Of a stretch of DNA of 20,676 nucleotides, positions 6,189 through 15,289 are shown one piece after another (position 1 is the first letter of the stretch; each line of letters opens with the position of its first letter). The notes under the pieces are model-generated. The model saw only the letters and a list, made by a program, of their open reading frames with translations, made no database searches and was not told the DNA's origin. Location of the stretch: contig JASHQP010000078.1 in assembly GCA_030039095.1 (NCBI GenBank), positions 1 to 20,676 on the forward strand, given 5' to 3'. A program made the position numbers and the translations under genes. Source of the DNA: Streptosporangiaceae bacterium (GTDB lineage: Bacteria > Actinomycetota > Actinomycetes > Streptosporangiales > Streptosporangiaceae).

Positions 6189-7127
6189 ATGACCGACACC
6201 ATCGCTACCCACACCAAGATCGGCATCCGCAGGCTGGCCGGCAACATCGGCGCGGAGATCACCGGCGTCGACACCGCAGGCCGGCTCGACGACGACACGA
6301 TTGCCCAGGTCCGGCACGCGCTGCTGGCCCACAAGGTGGTCTTTCTGCGCGGGCAGAGCCTGGACTACGCCCGCCAGGTGGCGTTCGCCGAGCGGCTGGG
6401 TCCGCTCACCCTGGGCCACCCCACCCTGGAATCACCGCCGGGCCAGCCGCTGCTGGAAGAGATCGACTCGCACAAGGGCGGCCGGGCCAATCACTGGCAC
6501 ACGGACGTCACGTTCGTCGACCGGCCGCCGGCGTTCACGCTGCTGCACGCGGTGGTGATCCCGCCGTTGGGCGGCGACACGATCTGGGCCAACACCGTGA
6601 CCGCGTACGAGAGCCTGCCCGACGAACTGCGCGACCTCGCCGACCGGCTGCGCATCGTGCACACCAACGATCACGACTATGCCGCGGTCTACGGCCGTGG
6701 TGAGCGCGTGGACGCGGCCACCGAGGCCGCCCAGCAGCAGTTCCTGTCGACCGTTTACGAGACCGAGCATCCGGCGGTGCGGGTGCACCCGGAGACCGGG
6801 GAGCGCTCGCTGGTGCTGGGCGGGTTCGCCCGCACCGTGCTCGGGTTCTCACCGCAGGCGTCGCGGGACCTGATCCGGGTGCTGCAGGAGTACGTGACCC
6901 GGCCGGAGCAGACCGTGCGCTGGCAGTGGCGCGTGGACGACCTGGCGATCTGGGACAACCGGGCCACCCAGCACTACGCGATCTTCGACTACGGCACCGA
7001 GCACCGGCGCGGCGAGCGCGTCACCGTGGCCGGGCCGGTCCCCGTCGGCGTCGACGGCCGCTACAGCGTCGCGCTGAAAGGCAACGCGTCCGTGTACTAC
7101 GCGGGTGCCACGGAGGCAGACCTATGA
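6189..7127 (+). CDS. tauD: TauD/TfdA-family alpha-ketoglutarate-dependent dioxygenase
   Basis: This is a non-haem Fe(II) dioxygenase of 312 residues. The family oxidises taurine, alkylsulfonates or alkyl sulfates with 2-oxoglutarate and O2, releasing sulfite or sulfate. Iron ligands are visible as His104-x-Asp106 (NHWHTDVTF) and distal His262 (RATQHYAIFDYG). The 2-oxoglutarate-binding Arg is Arg277 in GERVTVAG. These positions closely match E. coli TauD (99/101/255/270). GAGAGG (6176-6181) precedes ATG 6189 by 7 nt. It is the first structural gene after the leader peptide and overlaps the next gene by ATGA. Whether the substrate is taurine, another sulfonate or an alkyl sulfate (AtsK-like) cannot be told from sequence; the symbol is at family level. 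Confidence 0.9.
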   Translation: MTDTIATHTKIGIRRLAGNIGAEITGVDTAGRLDDDTIAQVRHALLAHKVVFLRGQSLDYARQVAFAERLGPLTLGHPTLESPPGQPLLEEIDSHKGGRANHWHTDVTFVDRPPAFTLLHAVVIPPLGGDTIWANTVTAYESLPDELRDLADRLRIVHTNDHDYAAVYGRGERVDAATEAAQQQFLSTVYETEHPAVRVHPETGERSLVLGGFARTVLGFSPQASRDLIRVLQEYVTRPEQTVRWQWRVDDLAIWDNRATQHYAIFDYGTEHRRGERVTVAGPVPVGVDGRYSVALKGNASVYYAGATEADL

Positions 7128-8236
7128 GCAGCTCAGCCGATGTCAACGTGCCGACGACCAGGCGCGTACCCGTCTACAAGCGCCGCAGGCGGCGGATCTA
7201 CGGCGTCGCCGCCGTCGCGGCGCTCATCGTCATCGGGCTCATCATCTGGGCCGTCACCCAGGGCAGCTCGGGGCCAGCGACGCTGCCCAGCTTCACGATC
7301 TCGGTGAGCCAGGGCACCGTCGCCAGCCCGGACAGCATCATCGAGAGCCAGCCGTCGCTGTCCAAGCTGATCCCGGCCCACCTGCACTATGTGCCGTTCG
7401 ACGCCGGCGTGACCGCGATCGCCGAGATGAAGAGCGGCTCGGTACAGGCGATCAGCGGTGTCGGGAACCCGCCGGCCACCGCGGCCATCGGGATCAACAC
7501 CGGGGTCACGGTGGTCATGGGCTGGGGCTTCGACGACGACCAGCTGCTCGTCCCGGCGTCGGTCACGTCGCCGGCCCAGCTCGCCGGCAAGTCCGTGGGC
7601 GTCCTCGTCGGGTCGTCCGAGGACTACGAGCTCCTGGGATACCTGGCGCTGGAGCACCTGACCGGCAAGGTCAAGGTCGTCAGCTTCGCCAGCGAGCCCG
7701 CGGCGGGCGCGGCCGCGCTGTCCGGGGCGATCGACTCGGCCTACGTGTACGGCGCCCCCGCGGCCGACCTGATCGCGAAGGGCTATCACCCGCTGGTCGA
7801 CGCCGAGCAGATCGCCAGGCTCGGCATCCCCGGGCTCAACGTGATCGCGGTCGCGACCAGCGTCATCAACAGCGATCCCGCGCTGGTGCAGGACTACGTG
7901 TGCGCCGAGCTGCAGGGCAGCCGGGACATGACCGGGCCGCAGGCCGCGAAGTACCTGGCCGGCACCGCCAAGGTGCAGGGCATCCCGGCCAGCCAGGCCG
8001 CCACGATCGTGGCGGCAACCAAGGGGTACCCGTTCATCCCGCCCAGCCAGCAGCTGTACTGGCTCGGCTCCACCCTGCACGACCCCACCAGCCGCATCGT
8101 GAAGGCGTACCAGCTCACCGCGAAATTCCTGGTCACACAGGGGCGGCTCACGTCGGTGCCGTCGGCTTCCGTGATCGCGGCGCACATCGACATCACGTTC
8201 ATCAAGAAGGCGCTGGCCGGTGACTGCCCGAGCTGA
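7124..8236 (+). CDS. ABC transporter substrate-binding protein, sulfonate/taurine type, membrane-anchored
   Basis: This is the extracellular solute-binding component of the importer, 370 residues, of the NMT1/TauA/SsuA periplasmic-binding type. The N-terminus is cytosolic and very basic (VYKRRRRRIYG), followed by one hydrophobic helix (about 27-44, AAVAALIVIGLIIWAV) and a Ser/Gly linker. There is no Cys lipobox, so it is probably anchored by an uncleaved helix or released by signal peptidase I, unlike typical Gram-positive lipoproteins. The binding domain runs from about 57 and includes AIAEMKSGSVQAI, LAGKSVGVLVGSS and AYVYGAPAADLIAKG. It starts within the dioxygenase stop (ATGA) and its end overlaps the ATPase start by 17 nt, so it is in the operon. 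The ligand is inferred from the neighbours. Confidence 0.85.
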   Translation: MSSSADVNVPTTRRVPVYKRRRRRIYGVAAVAALIVIGLIIWAVTQGSSGPATLPSFTISVSQGTVASPDSIIESQPSLSKLIPAHLHYVPFDAGVTAIAEMKSGSVQAISGVGNPPATAAIGINTGVTVVMGWGFDDDQLLVPASVTSPAQLAGKSVGVLVGSSEDYELLGYLALEHLTGKVKVVSFASEPAAGAAALSGAIDSAYVYGAPAADLIAKGYHPLVDAEQIARLGIPGLNVIAVATSVINSDPALVQDYVCAELQGSRDMTGPQAAKYLAGTAKVQGIPASQAATIVAATKGYPFIPPSQQLYWLGSTLHDPTSRIVKAYQLTAKFLVTQGRLTSVPSASVIAAHIDITFIKKALAGDCPS

Positions 8237-9035
8237 CGAGGAACACCGGGCGGACCGCAGGCCCGGCGCGGACGTGGTGATCGACTCGGTCGGCAAGACG
8301 TTCCGCAGGAGCGGCCGGCGCACGGTGGCGCTGTCCGGGGTCAGCCTGGAGGTCGGCGCCGGGGAGCTGGTCTGCCTGCTCGGCCCGTCCGGGTGCGGCA
8401 AGTCCACGCTGCTCAGGATCGTGGCCGGTGCCCTCGAGCGCGACGAGGGCACGGTCACCGTCGGGGGGAGGCCCGTGCGCGGGCCTTCCCCCGACCGGGG
8501 CATGCTGTTCCAGACCCCCATGCTGTTCCCCTGGCTCACGACCAGGAAGAACATCCTGTTCGGTCCGAAGGCGCAACGCGCAGCCGGGCGCAGCGAGCGC
8601 GACGACCCGGAACTCGACGCCGAGGCGGACGACATCCTGCGCACGGTCGGCCTGGCCAAGTTCGGCGACGCGTTCCCGCACGAGCTCTCCGGCGGCATGC
8701 AGCACCGGGCGGCGTTCGCCCGCGCGATCATCACCCGGCCGTCGCTGCTACTCATGGACGAGCCGTTCGGTGCGCTCGACGCGATCACCCGGCTGCGGAT
8801 GCACGACTTCCTGCTCAGCATGTGGGACCAGTACCGGACCACGATCGTGTTCGTGACCCACGACATCGAGGAGGCCGTGCTGCTCGGCGACCGGGTCGCG
8901 GTGATGGGCGGCCGGCCTCCCGGCGTCGGGGAGGTCATCGACATCCCGCTGCCCCGGCCCCGGGACGCCCTCGACGCGGACACCGAGGCGTTCCTCGCCG
9001 CCAAGCGCAGGATCCGCGCCGCCCTGACCGTATGA
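8220..9035 (+). CDS. ABC transporter ATP-binding protein, SsuB/TauB type
   Basis: This is the nucleotide-binding subunit of the importer, 271 residues. Walker A is GPSGCGKST (55-63), the Q-loop Gln98 is in MLFQTPMLFPWLT, the signature is LSGGMQHR (156-163), Walker B is LLLMDEPFGALD (176-187), and the H-loop His214 is in FVTHDIEEA. The short ATPase without a C-terminal regulatory domain is typical of sulfonate/nitrate/taurine importers. GTG 8220 is preferred, with AGAAGG (8205-8210) 9 nt upstream inside the binding-protein gene. An N-terminal extension of about 17 charged residues precedes the core. It hydrolyses ATP on the inner face of the membrane to drive uptake through the permease encoded next. 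Confidence 0.92.
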   Translation: MTARADEEHRADRRPGADVVIDSVGKTFRRSGRRTVALSGVSLEVGAGELVCLLGPSGCGKSTLLRIVAGALERDEGTVTVGGRPVRGPSPDRGMLFQTPMLFPWLTTRKNILFGPKAQRAAGRSERDDPELDAEADDILRTVGLAKFGDAFPHELSGGMQHRAAFARAIITRPSLLLMDEPFGALDAITRLRMHDFLLSMWDQYRTTIVFVTHDIEEAVLLGDRVAVMGGRPPGVGEVIDIPLPRPRDALDADTEAFLAAKRRIRAALTV

Positions 9036-9066
9036 CGGACCCGATTCTTCACAAGGAGCGTGCACC

Positions 9067-9993
9067 ATGGCGGGATGGCAGCCCGCGGGGTTCGGCAGCG
9101 CGATCGAAGATCGCTTGCAGGTCGACGACCCGTTCCGGCCCATCGACGGTGAGCCCGGCAGCGCCGAAACCGACGAGCGCGCCGGCCGTGATGACCTGAC
9201 GGCGTACCGGCGGGGCCGGCGGAGGGCCCGCACCCGGCGGCTGGGCACCGGGGCCGCCGGGCTGGTCGGGCTCGGCGTGGTGTGGCAGATCGCCGCGAGT
9301 ATCCTGCGGGATCCGGTGTTCCTGCCGTCGGTCACCCAGACCGTGGCGACCTTCCTGCACTACGTCGGCCGGCCCTACCCGGCGCAGGGCTCCCCGCTCT
9401 GGTACGACGCGCTGACCAGCCTGCGCCGGATCCTCATCGGCTTCGGGATCGGCGTCGGCGCCGGGGTGATACTCGGCTCGGCCATGTCGGCCTCCCGCGT
9501 GGTGCGGCACCTGATCGACCCGGTCATCGAGGTGCTCCGCCCGCTGCCGCCGCTCGCGTTCATCCCGCTGTTCATCATCTGGTTCGGGATCGGGGAACTG
9601 CCCAAGGAGATCCTGATCATCATCGGCGTCGCGCCGATCATGGCGGTCACCAGCGTCGCCGCGCTCGACGAGGTACCCGAGGACCTGCGGCTGTGCGCGC
9701 GGACGCTCGGTGCGTCCCGCCTGCACACCCTCGTGCACGTGCAGCTGAGATCCGCCCTGCCCGGGATCCTGACCGGAATGCGCATCTCCATGGCCGCGGC
9801 CTGGACCAGCATCGTCGCCGCCGAGCTGATCGCGGCCACCAGCGGCCTCGGGTACCTGATCCAGCAGGCGGGCGACTACCTGAACACCGCGCTCGTGCTG
9901 TCCGGGATCATCTGCATCGCGGTGATCGCGCTGTCCCTCGACGCGTGCCTGCGCGGGCTGCTGCTGCTGGCCGACCCGAGCCGCCGGGGCTAG
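9067..9993 (+). CDS. ABC transporter permease, SsuC/TauC type
   Basis: This is the membrane subunit of the importer, 308 residues, of the BPD_transp_1 family. Hydrophobic helices lie at about 60-80, 120-142, 160-176, 180-200, 240-256 and 276-302. The ATPase-contacting EAA loop is at about 211-232 (ARTLGASRLHTLVHVQLRSA). PLPPLAFIPLFIIWFGIG is characteristic of the sulfonate/taurine/nitrate subgroup. A hydrophilic N-terminal part of nearly 60 residues, rich in Arg near RRGRRRARTRR, is longer than in most SsuC proteins. ATG 9067 has AAGGAG (9053-9058) 8 nt upstream. Its TAG shares bases with the stop of the convergent dehydrogenase (CTAG, 9990-9993), so no terminator separates them. Confidence 0.92.
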   Translation: MAGWQPAGFGSAIEDRLQVDDPFRPIDGEPGSAETDERAGRDDLTAYRRGRRRARTRRLGTGAAGLVGLGVVWQIAASILRDPVFLPSVTQTVATFLHYVGRPYPAQGSPLWYDALTSLRRILIGFGIGVGAGVILGSAMSASRVVRHLIDPVIEVLRPLPPLAFIPLFIIWFGIGELPKEILIIIGVAPIMAVTSVAALDEVPEDLRLCARTLGASRLHTLVHVQLRSALPGILTGMRISMAAAWTSIVAAELIAATSGLGYLIQQAGDYLNTALVLSGIICIAVIALSLDACLRGLLLLADPSRRG

Positions 9994-10886
9994 CCGTGCG
10001 CCGTGTCGCCCGTGATGGCCGCGTCGCCGGTGATGGCCGCCAGCACCTGGTCGACGAGCTTGCCGTTGGCCGCGCCGGGCTCGGCCCGTGGTGAGCGCCG
10101 GAAGATCTCGGCCGCGGCCTGGTGAAACCCGTCGGGCAGCCCGTCCGCCGCCATGCCGGCCGCGATCTCTTCCATCTCGGCCACCCATCGCCAGCCCTTC
10201 ACCGCGGCCGAGTCGGCCGCGCCCCGTGACCGGTCCTGCAGCGCGGGCTGCGACATGGCCCACTCCGCGAGCAGCGCGTCCTCGACGCCCTCCGCCCTGG
10301 CCAGCCCCCGCACGGCCAGCAGCAGCGCCGCCGTGCCCTTGGTCCATGCCGCGTAGGCCATCTTGATCGACGACGCGGCCAGGGCCCCGCTGCCGAGGAC
10401 CCGCGCATCCAGCGAGGTGCCGTCGAAGAGCCCGCGGACCGTCTGCGCCTCGGCGCCGGACAGATACAGCCGGGTGCTGCCGCCCGCGGCCGGGGAAGGA
10501 GACGGAGGCGGGGGCGTGCCGATGATCCCGCCGTCGACGTAGGTCGCCCCGCCCTCCTCCACCATCAGCGCCACCTCACGCGCGGTGGCCGGGGAGATCG
10601 CGTTCGCGTCGACGAACAGCCCGCCGAAGCCCTGCACGGCCCAGGCCACATCCAGCGCGGCGTGCGGCGGGCAGATCGAGAAGATGACGTCGGCGCGCTC
10701 GGCGACCTCGGCGGGCGTCCCGGCGTCGGTGAGCCCGGCGGCGCGCGCCCTGGCCGCCGTCTGCGCTCCCCGGCCCTCGGACGCCCACAGCACCTCGTAC
10801 CCGGCGCCGGTCAGGCAGCGGCCCACGGCCGCGCCCATCTCGCCAGGATGAAGCAGCCCCATGACTGGTCCGCGTGGCATGTCCAT
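9990..10886 (-). CDS. NAD(P)-binding 6-phosphogluconate dehydrogenase-like protein (DUF1932)
   Basis: This is a beta-hydroxyacid dehydrogenase-like protein of 298 residues. The N-terminal Rossmann fold begins GLLHPGEMGAAVG (10-22) and includes DVIFSICPPHAALDVA (66-81) and FVDANAISP. The C-terminal helical part has SIKMAYAAWTKGTAALLLAV (173-192), typical of the DUF1932 group and carrying the conserved Lys. The start is uncertain: ATG 10886, 10880 or 10862 are possible, and none has a clear ribosome binding site. The substrate is unknown; the link to the convergent sulfonate operon may be coincidental. The last residues contain an 18-bp tandem duplication (AITGDAAITGDT). Confidence 0.85.
   Translation of the reverse strand: MDMPRGPVMGLLHPGEMGAAVGRCLTGAGYEVLWASEGRGAQTAARARAAGLTDAGTPAEVAERADVIFSICPPHAALDVAWAVQGFGGLFVDANAISPATAREVALMVEEGGATYVDGGIIGTPPPPSPSPAAGGSTRLYLSGAEAQTVRGLFDGTSLDARVLGSGALAASSIKMAYAAWTKGTAALLLAVRGLARAEGVEDALLAEWAMSQPALQDRSRGAADSAAVKGWRWVAEMEEIAAGMAADGLPDGFHQAAAEIFRRSPRAEPGAANGKLVDQVLAAITGDAAITGDTAHG
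10006..10041. repeat. 18-bp tandem duplication at the 3' end of the dehydrogenase gene
   Basis: Two 18-bp units (10006-10023 and 10024-10041) differ at only two positions. They encode the repeated AITGD near the C-terminus of the minus-strand dehydrogenase. The reading frame is preserved because the unit is a multiple of three. Confidence 0.85.
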
Positions 10887-10927
10887 GGCTGAGTTTTTCA
10901 CGGGCGCGCCGGCGCCAGCAGGCCGAC

Positions 10928-10969
10928 GCTGGCCTGGCCAGCGGGGCGCCGCCCACCGGCCAGGCCAGC
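10928..10969 (-). terminator. Strong hairpin, candidate terminator
   Basis: GCTGGCCTGGCC (10928-10939) and GGCCAGGCCAGC (10958-10969) form a perfect 12-bp stem. The 18-nt loop itself contains GGGC-GCC-GCCC, which can extend the structure. There is no T-tract on the minus-strand side, as is common for actinomycete terminators. It lies 15 nt beyond the minus-strand stop at 10985 and before the dehydrogenase start, so it would separate the two units. Confidence 0.55.
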
Positions 10970-10984
10970 ACGGCCCCCGTGGCG

Positions 10985-11152
10985 CTACCAGGCCCCCTGT
11001 TCGTCGGTCCCCGGCAGCGGCGTGAACCGGCCGCCGGTTACGACGGCGAGCACCCCGGCGTCGGGTTCGCCGGTCTTGGTGAGCTGCGGCCCGCCCGGCC
11101 TGTCGTCGTAGACGATCAGGGTGCCGCCGGCCGGATGTGCGCTGCCTGCCAC
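10985..11152 (-). pseudogene. Small unidentified ORF or gene remnant
   Basis: The minus strand carries a protein-like frame of about 55 residues, AGSAHPAGGTLIVYDDRPGG, then PQLTKTGEPDAGVLAVVTGG and RFTPLPGTDEQGAW, followed by TAG. GTG 11152 is the nearest possible start but has no ribosome binding site. The frame stays open upstream to 11296, antisense to the ppdK promoter, where the residues stop looking protein-like. The composition and the strong hairpin just after the stop suggest the end of a former gene. I do not recognise the family. The rest of the 424-bp gap between the dehydrogenase and ppdK holds only the hairpin and the ppdK promoter candidate. Confidence 0.3.
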
Positions 11153-11183
11153 CGCGTTGTAGAGCCCGGGCTGGCCGGCAACT

Positions 11184-11213
11184 GCACGGCAGTGTCCGAT
11201 GCTCGGTAGGCTC
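11184..11213 (+). promoter_or_regulatory. Candidate ppdK promoter
   Basis: TGCACG (11184-11189) and TAGGCT (11208-11213) are 18 bp apart. TAGGCT is a good actinomycete -10 box; the -35 is weak. Transcription would start near 11220, leaving a leader of about 90 nt before the ppdK GTG. Confidence 0.35.
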
Positions 11214-11310
11214 CAAATAGAGGGGCCGAGAGGCCACAGAACACTTTCGCCGACCAGCGTCCACGGCGATGACCGTGCCAGGACTGGCGGCGCCACGAGG
11301 AGTGCGTTCA

Positions 11311-14004
11311 GTGCCGAAGCTTGTCTATGACTTCACCGAAGGTAACAAGGATCTGCGAGACCTGCTGGGCGGCAAGGGCGCCAACCTGGCCGAGATGACC
11401 AACCTGGGCCTGCCGGTGCCGCCGGGCTTCATCATCACGACCGACGCCTGCCGCTACTACCTGGCCGAGGGCAAGGTGCCGGACGGCCTGGCCGCCGAGG
11501 TCAGCGAGCACCTGGCCCAGCTCGAGGCCAAGATCGGCAGGCGGCTCGGCGACCACGCCGACCCGCTGCTGGTCAGCGTCCGGTCGGGGGCCAAGTTCTC
11601 CATGCCGGGAATGATGGAGACGGTGCTCAACATCGGCCTGTCCGATGAGTCCGTGCATGGGCTGGCCAAGCAGGCCGGCAACGAGCGGTTCGCCTGGGAC
11701 TCCTACCGGCGGCTGATCCAGATGTTCGGCAAGACCGTGCTCGACATCGACGGCGAGCACTTCGAGCACGCGATCGACGAGGCCAAGAAGGCCAAGGGCA
11801 CCACCAGCGACCTGGATCTTGACGCCGGCGACCTGCAGAAGCTGGTCGAGACGTTCAAGAACATCGTGCGCGAGAAGACCGGCCGGGACTTCCCGCAGGA
11901 CCCGCGTGAGCAGATGGACCTCGCGGTCAACGCGGTGTTCAACTCCTGGAACGCGGACCGGGCCATCCTGTACCGGCGCCAGGAGCGGATTCCCGCCGAC
12001 CTCGGCACCGCCGTCAACATCGTGGCGATGGTGTTCGGCAACCTGGGCATGGACTCCGGGACCGGCGTGGCGTTCACCCGCGACCCGGGCAGCGGGCAGC
12101 GGGGCGTCTACGGCGACTACCTGCAGAACGCCCAGGGTGAGGACGTGGTGGCCGGGATCAGGAACACGGTGCCGCTGCAGGACCTCGAGCAGATCGACCC
12201 GAAGTCGTACGCCGAGCTGATGCAGATCATGCAGACCCTGGAGAACCACTACCGGGACCTGTGCGACATCGAGTTCACGATCGAGCGTGGCAAGCTGTGG
12301 ATGCTGCAGACCCGGGTCGGCAAGCGCACAGCGGCGGCCGCGTTCCGGATCGCGATCCAGCTCGTCGATCAGGGCATGATCGGCATGGACGAGGCGCTGG
12401 ACCGGGTCACCGGGGACCAGCTCGCGCAGCTGATGTTCCCCCGCTTCGACACCAGCGGCCAGGTGAAGAAGATCACCAAGGCGGTCAGCGCCTCGCCCGG
12501 GGCGGCGGTCGGCAAGGCCGTGTTCGACTCCGCCACCGCAGTGCAGCAGGCCGCCAACGGCGAAGAGGTCATCCTGGTCCGCCGCGAGACCAACCCCGAC
12601 GACCTGCACGGCATGATTGCTTCCCAGGGCATCCTGACCAGCCGTGGCGGCAAGACCAGCCACGCCGCCGTGGTCGCCCGCGGCATGGGCAAGACCTGTG
12701 TGTGCGGTGCCGAGGAGCTCGAGGTCGACGTGGCCGGCCGGAAGTTCACCGCGCCGGGTGGCATCACCGTCAGTGAGGGCGACGTGATCTCGATCGACGG
12801 CACGTCCGGCGTCGTGTACCTGGGCGAGGTGCCGGTCATGTCCTCGCCGGTGGTGGAGTTCTTCGAGGGCAGCCTGGACCCGCAGTCCGACGATCTGGTC
12901 AGCGCGGTCAGCCGGATCATGACGCACGCCGACGAGCGGCGCCGCCTCGGCGTGTACGCGAACGCCGACACCGGCGACGACTGTGCGAGGGCCCGCCGGT
13001 TCGGCGCCCGTGGCGTCGGCCTGGTGCGGACCGAGCACATGTTCCTCGGTGAGCGCCGCCAGCTCGTGGAGCGGCTGATCCTGGCCACCGGCGACGACGA
13101 GCGGCAGGCAGCGCTCGACGCGCTCGAGCCGCTGCAGCGCGGCGACTTCGTCGGCATCCTCGAGGCCATGGACGGGCTGCCGGTGGTGATCCGGCTGATC
13201 GACCCGCCGCTGCACGAGTTCCTGCCCGACCTGACCGACCTGTCGGTCAAGGTGGCCCTGGCAGATCAGGCCGGGGGAGCCAGCGAGCAGGACCGCCGGC
13301 TGCTCGACGCGGTGCGCAGGCTGCACGAGCAGAACCCGATGCTGGGCCTGCGCGGCGTCCGGCTCGGCCTGGTCATTCCCGGGCTGTTCAACATGCAGGT
13401 CCGCGCCATCGCGCACGCCGCCGCCGACCGCAAGCAGGTGGGCGGCGACCCTCGGCCGGAGGTCATGATCCCGCTGACCGCGTCGGTGCAGGAGATGGAG
13501 ATCTCCCGCGAGCAGGCCGAGAAGGTGCTCGCCGAGGTCGCCGACCAGACCGGCATCAGCGTGCACACGCTGATCGGGACGATGATCGAGGTGCCGAGGG
13601 CCGCCATGATCGCTGGCGAGATCGCCGGGTCGGCCGAGTTCTTCTCGTTCGGCACCAACGACCTGACGCAGATGGGCTGGGGCTTCTCCCGCGACGACGT
13701 CGAGGGCGCGTTCTTCAGCCGCTACATCGAGCTTGGCATCTTCGGCGTGTCGCCGTTCGAGACCATCGACACCGAGGGCGTCGGCCGGATGATCAAGATT
13801 GCGGTCGGGGAAGGCCGGGCCGCCCGGCCCGAGCTCGAGGTCGGCGTGTGCGGCGAGCACGGCGGCGACCCTGACTCGGTGCACTTCTTCCACAGCGTCG
13901 GGCTGGATTACGTATCCTGCTCCCCGTTCCGGGTCCCGGTCGCCCGGCTGGAGGCAGGCCGCGCCGCCGTGGCCGACGCCGCAGGGGGCAGCGACAGCCG
14001 GTGA
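11311..14004 (+). CDS. ppdK: Pyruvate, phosphate dikinase
   Basis: This enzyme interconverts pyruvate, ATP and Pi with phosphoenolpyruvate, AMP and PPi in the cytoplasm. It has 897 residues, full length for the family. The N-terminal nucleotide-binding domain starts [20 protein letters not shown]. The swivelling phosphohistidine domain has His451 in [13 protein letters not shown], and the C-terminal PEP-binding barrel has the catalytic Cys847 in [19 protein letters not shown] 11311 is chosen because GAGGAG (11297-11302) lies 8 nt upstream and the protein then begins with the family's VYDF segment. An in-frame ATG at 11269 would add 14 residues with no ribosome binding site. The stop overlaps the dgt start as GTGA, so the two genes are coupled. 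Confidence 0.97.
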   Translation: MPKLVYDFTEGNKDLRDLLGGKGANLAEMTNLGLPVPPGFIITTDACRYYLAEGKVPDGLAAEVSEHLAQLEAKIGRRLGDHADPLLVSVRSGAKFSMPGMMETVLNIGLSDESVHGLAKQAGNERFAWDSYRRLIQMFGKTVLDIDGEHFEHAIDEAKKAKGTTSDLDLDAGDLQKLVETFKNIVREKTGRDFPQDPREQMDLAVNAVFNSWNADRAILYRRQERIPADLGTAVNIVAMVFGNLGMDSGTGVAFTRDPGSGQRGVYGDYLQNAQGEDVVAGIRNTVPLQDLEQIDPKSYAELMQIMQTLENHYRDLCDIEFTIERGKLWMLQTRVGKRTAAAAFRIAIQLVDQGMIGMDEALDRVTGDQLAQLMFPRFDTSGQVKKITKAVSASPGAAVGKAVFDSATAVQQAANGEEVILVRRETNPDDLHGMIASQGILTSRGGKTSHAAVVARGMGKTCVCGAEELEVDVAGRKFTAPGGITVSEGDVISIDGTSGVVYLGEVPVMSSPVVEFFEGSLDPQSDDLVSAVSRIMTHADERRRLGVYANADTGDDCARARRFGARGVGLVRTEHMFLGERRQLVERLILATGDDERQAALDALEPLQRGDFVGILEAMDGLPVVIRLIDPPLHEFLPDLTDLSVKVALADQAGGASEQDRRLLDAVRRLHEQNPMLGLRGVRLGLVIPGLFNMQVRAIAHAAADRKQVGGDPRPEVMIPLTASVQEMEISREQAEKVLAEVADQTGISVHTLIGTMIEVPRAAMIAGEIAGSAEFFSFGTNDLTQMGWGFSRDDVEGAFFSRYIELGIFGVSPFETIDTEGVGRMIKIAVGEGRAARPELEVGVCGEHGGDPDSVHFFHSVGLDYVSCSPFRVPVARLEAGRAAVADAAGGSDSR

Positions 14005-15233
14005 CGACGGACGGCGGCTACGACGCCCACGCGACAAAGCGGTGGGTGGCTGAGTCGCCCAAGCGCGCGCGCAACCCCGGGCGCGGCCCGTTCCAGCGGG
14101 ACCGCGCCCGGGTGCTGCACAGCGCGGCGCTGCGCAGGCTGGCGGCCAAGACACAGGTCGTCGAAGTGGGGTCGGGCGACTTCCCGCGTACCAGGCTCAC
14201 CCACTCGCTGGAGTGCGCGCAGATCGGGCGGGAATCCGCGCTGGTGCTGGGGTGTGACCCCGACCTGGTCGACGCGGCGTGCCTGGCCCATGACCTCGGG
14301 CACCCGCCGTTCGGGCACAACGGGGAGTCGGCGCTGGCCGCGTTCGCCGCCGGCTGCGGGGGATTCGAGGGGAACGCACAGAGCCTGCGGCTGCTGACCC
14401 GGCTGGAGGCGAAGGTGCCGGGCGCCGGCCTGAACCTGACCCGCGCCACCCTGGACGCGACGCTGAAATACCCGTGGCCCGCCCGTCCCGGCCAGATCAA
14501 GTTCGGGGTCTACGGCGACGACGCCGAGGCGTTCGCGTGGATCCGCGCCGGCGCGCCGCCCGGGAAGCTGTGTCTGGAGGCCCAGCTCATGGACTGGGCC
14601 GACGACGTCGCCTACTCCGTGCACGACCTCGAGGACGGGCTGCAGGCCGGCCTGATCACGCTGGGGGCGCTGCGCGACCCCGCCGAGCGCAAGACCGTCG
14701 CCGCGCTCACCGCCGAGGAGTACTGCGCCCCCGGGTCGGTGGCGGTCGACGAGCTGTGCGAGGTCTTCGCCGGGCTGCTCGCGCTGCCGTGCTGGCCGTC
14801 GGAGTTCGACGGCAGCCTCGCGTCGCTGGCCGGGCTGAAGAACCTGACCAGCGAGCTGATCGGCCGGTTCTGCAGCTCGGCGCAGGCGGCGACGCTGGGC
14901 GCGAGGCCGCCCGGCGTCCGGCTCACCAGGTATGCCGCCGACCTGGTGGTCCCGCGCGAGCAGCGGCTCGAGTGCGCGCTGCTGAAGGGGGTCACCGCGC
15001 AGTACGTGATGACCCGCGCCGGTGCCGCGCAGACCCAGGCCAGGGAGCGGGAGCTGATCGCCGAGCTGGCAGCGGCGGTGCTGGCCGGGGCGCCGGGCGC
15101 GCTGGAACCAGTGTTCAGGCCTGCCTTCGCCGCGGCCGGCAGTGACCAGGACCGGCTGCGTGTCGTGGTCGACCAGATCGCCTCACTCACGGATACTTCG
15201 GCCATCGCCTGGCACGGCCGGCTCTGTGGGTGA
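14001..15233 (+). CDS. dgt: Deoxyguanosinetriphosphate triphosphohydrolase-like protein
   Basis: This is an HD-domain dNTP triphosphohydrolase of 410 residues, which cleaves dGTP or other dNTPs to the nucleoside and triphosphate and so trims dNTP pools. Metal ligands are visible as His68 (TRLTHSLE), His97-Asp98 ([16 protein letters not shown]) and an Asp in [16 protein letters not shown] (198-213). The N-terminal [20 protein letters not shown] segment is characteristic of the actinobacterial Dgt group. GTG 14001 overlaps the ppdK stop (GTGA), implying translational coupling. The association of this enzyme with dnaG further along is common in actinomycetes. Substrate choice among dNTPs cannot be read from the sequence. 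Confidence 0.93.
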   Translation: MTTDGGYDAHATKRWVAESPKRARNPGRGPFQRDRARVLHSAALRRLAAKTQVVEVGSGDFPRTRLTHSLECAQIGRESALVLGCDPDLVDAACLAHDLGHPPFGHNGESALAAFAAGCGGFEGNAQSLRLLTRLEAKVPGAGLNLTRATLDATLKYPWPARPGQIKFGVYGDDAEAFAWIRAGAPPGKLCLEAQLMDWADDVAYSVHDLEDGLQAGLITLGALRDPAERKTVAALTAEEYCAPGSVAVDELCEVFAGLLALPCWPSEFDGSLASLAGLKNLTSELIGRFCSSAQAATLGARPPGVRLTRYAADLVVPREQRLECALLKGVTAQYVMTRAGAAQTQARERELIAELAAAVLAGAPGALEPVFRPAFAAAGSDQDRLRVVVDQIASLTDTSAIAWHGRLCG

Positions 15234-15289
15234 AAGCCTTTCCGTATTCGTTCGTGGCCGCTCGTGCCCTCGCCGTCAAGGAGTCGAAG

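Noticed and set aside
7133..9052. A 639-codon minus-strand open frame opposite the ABC transporter genes
   Set aside because: The three ABC subunits on the plus strand have all expected motifs, so this is a shadow frame.
11308..14154. A 948-codon minus-strand open frame
   Set aside because: It is antisense to ppdK, rich in His, Asp and Arg, and has no domain-like sequence; the plus strand is clearly the coding strand.
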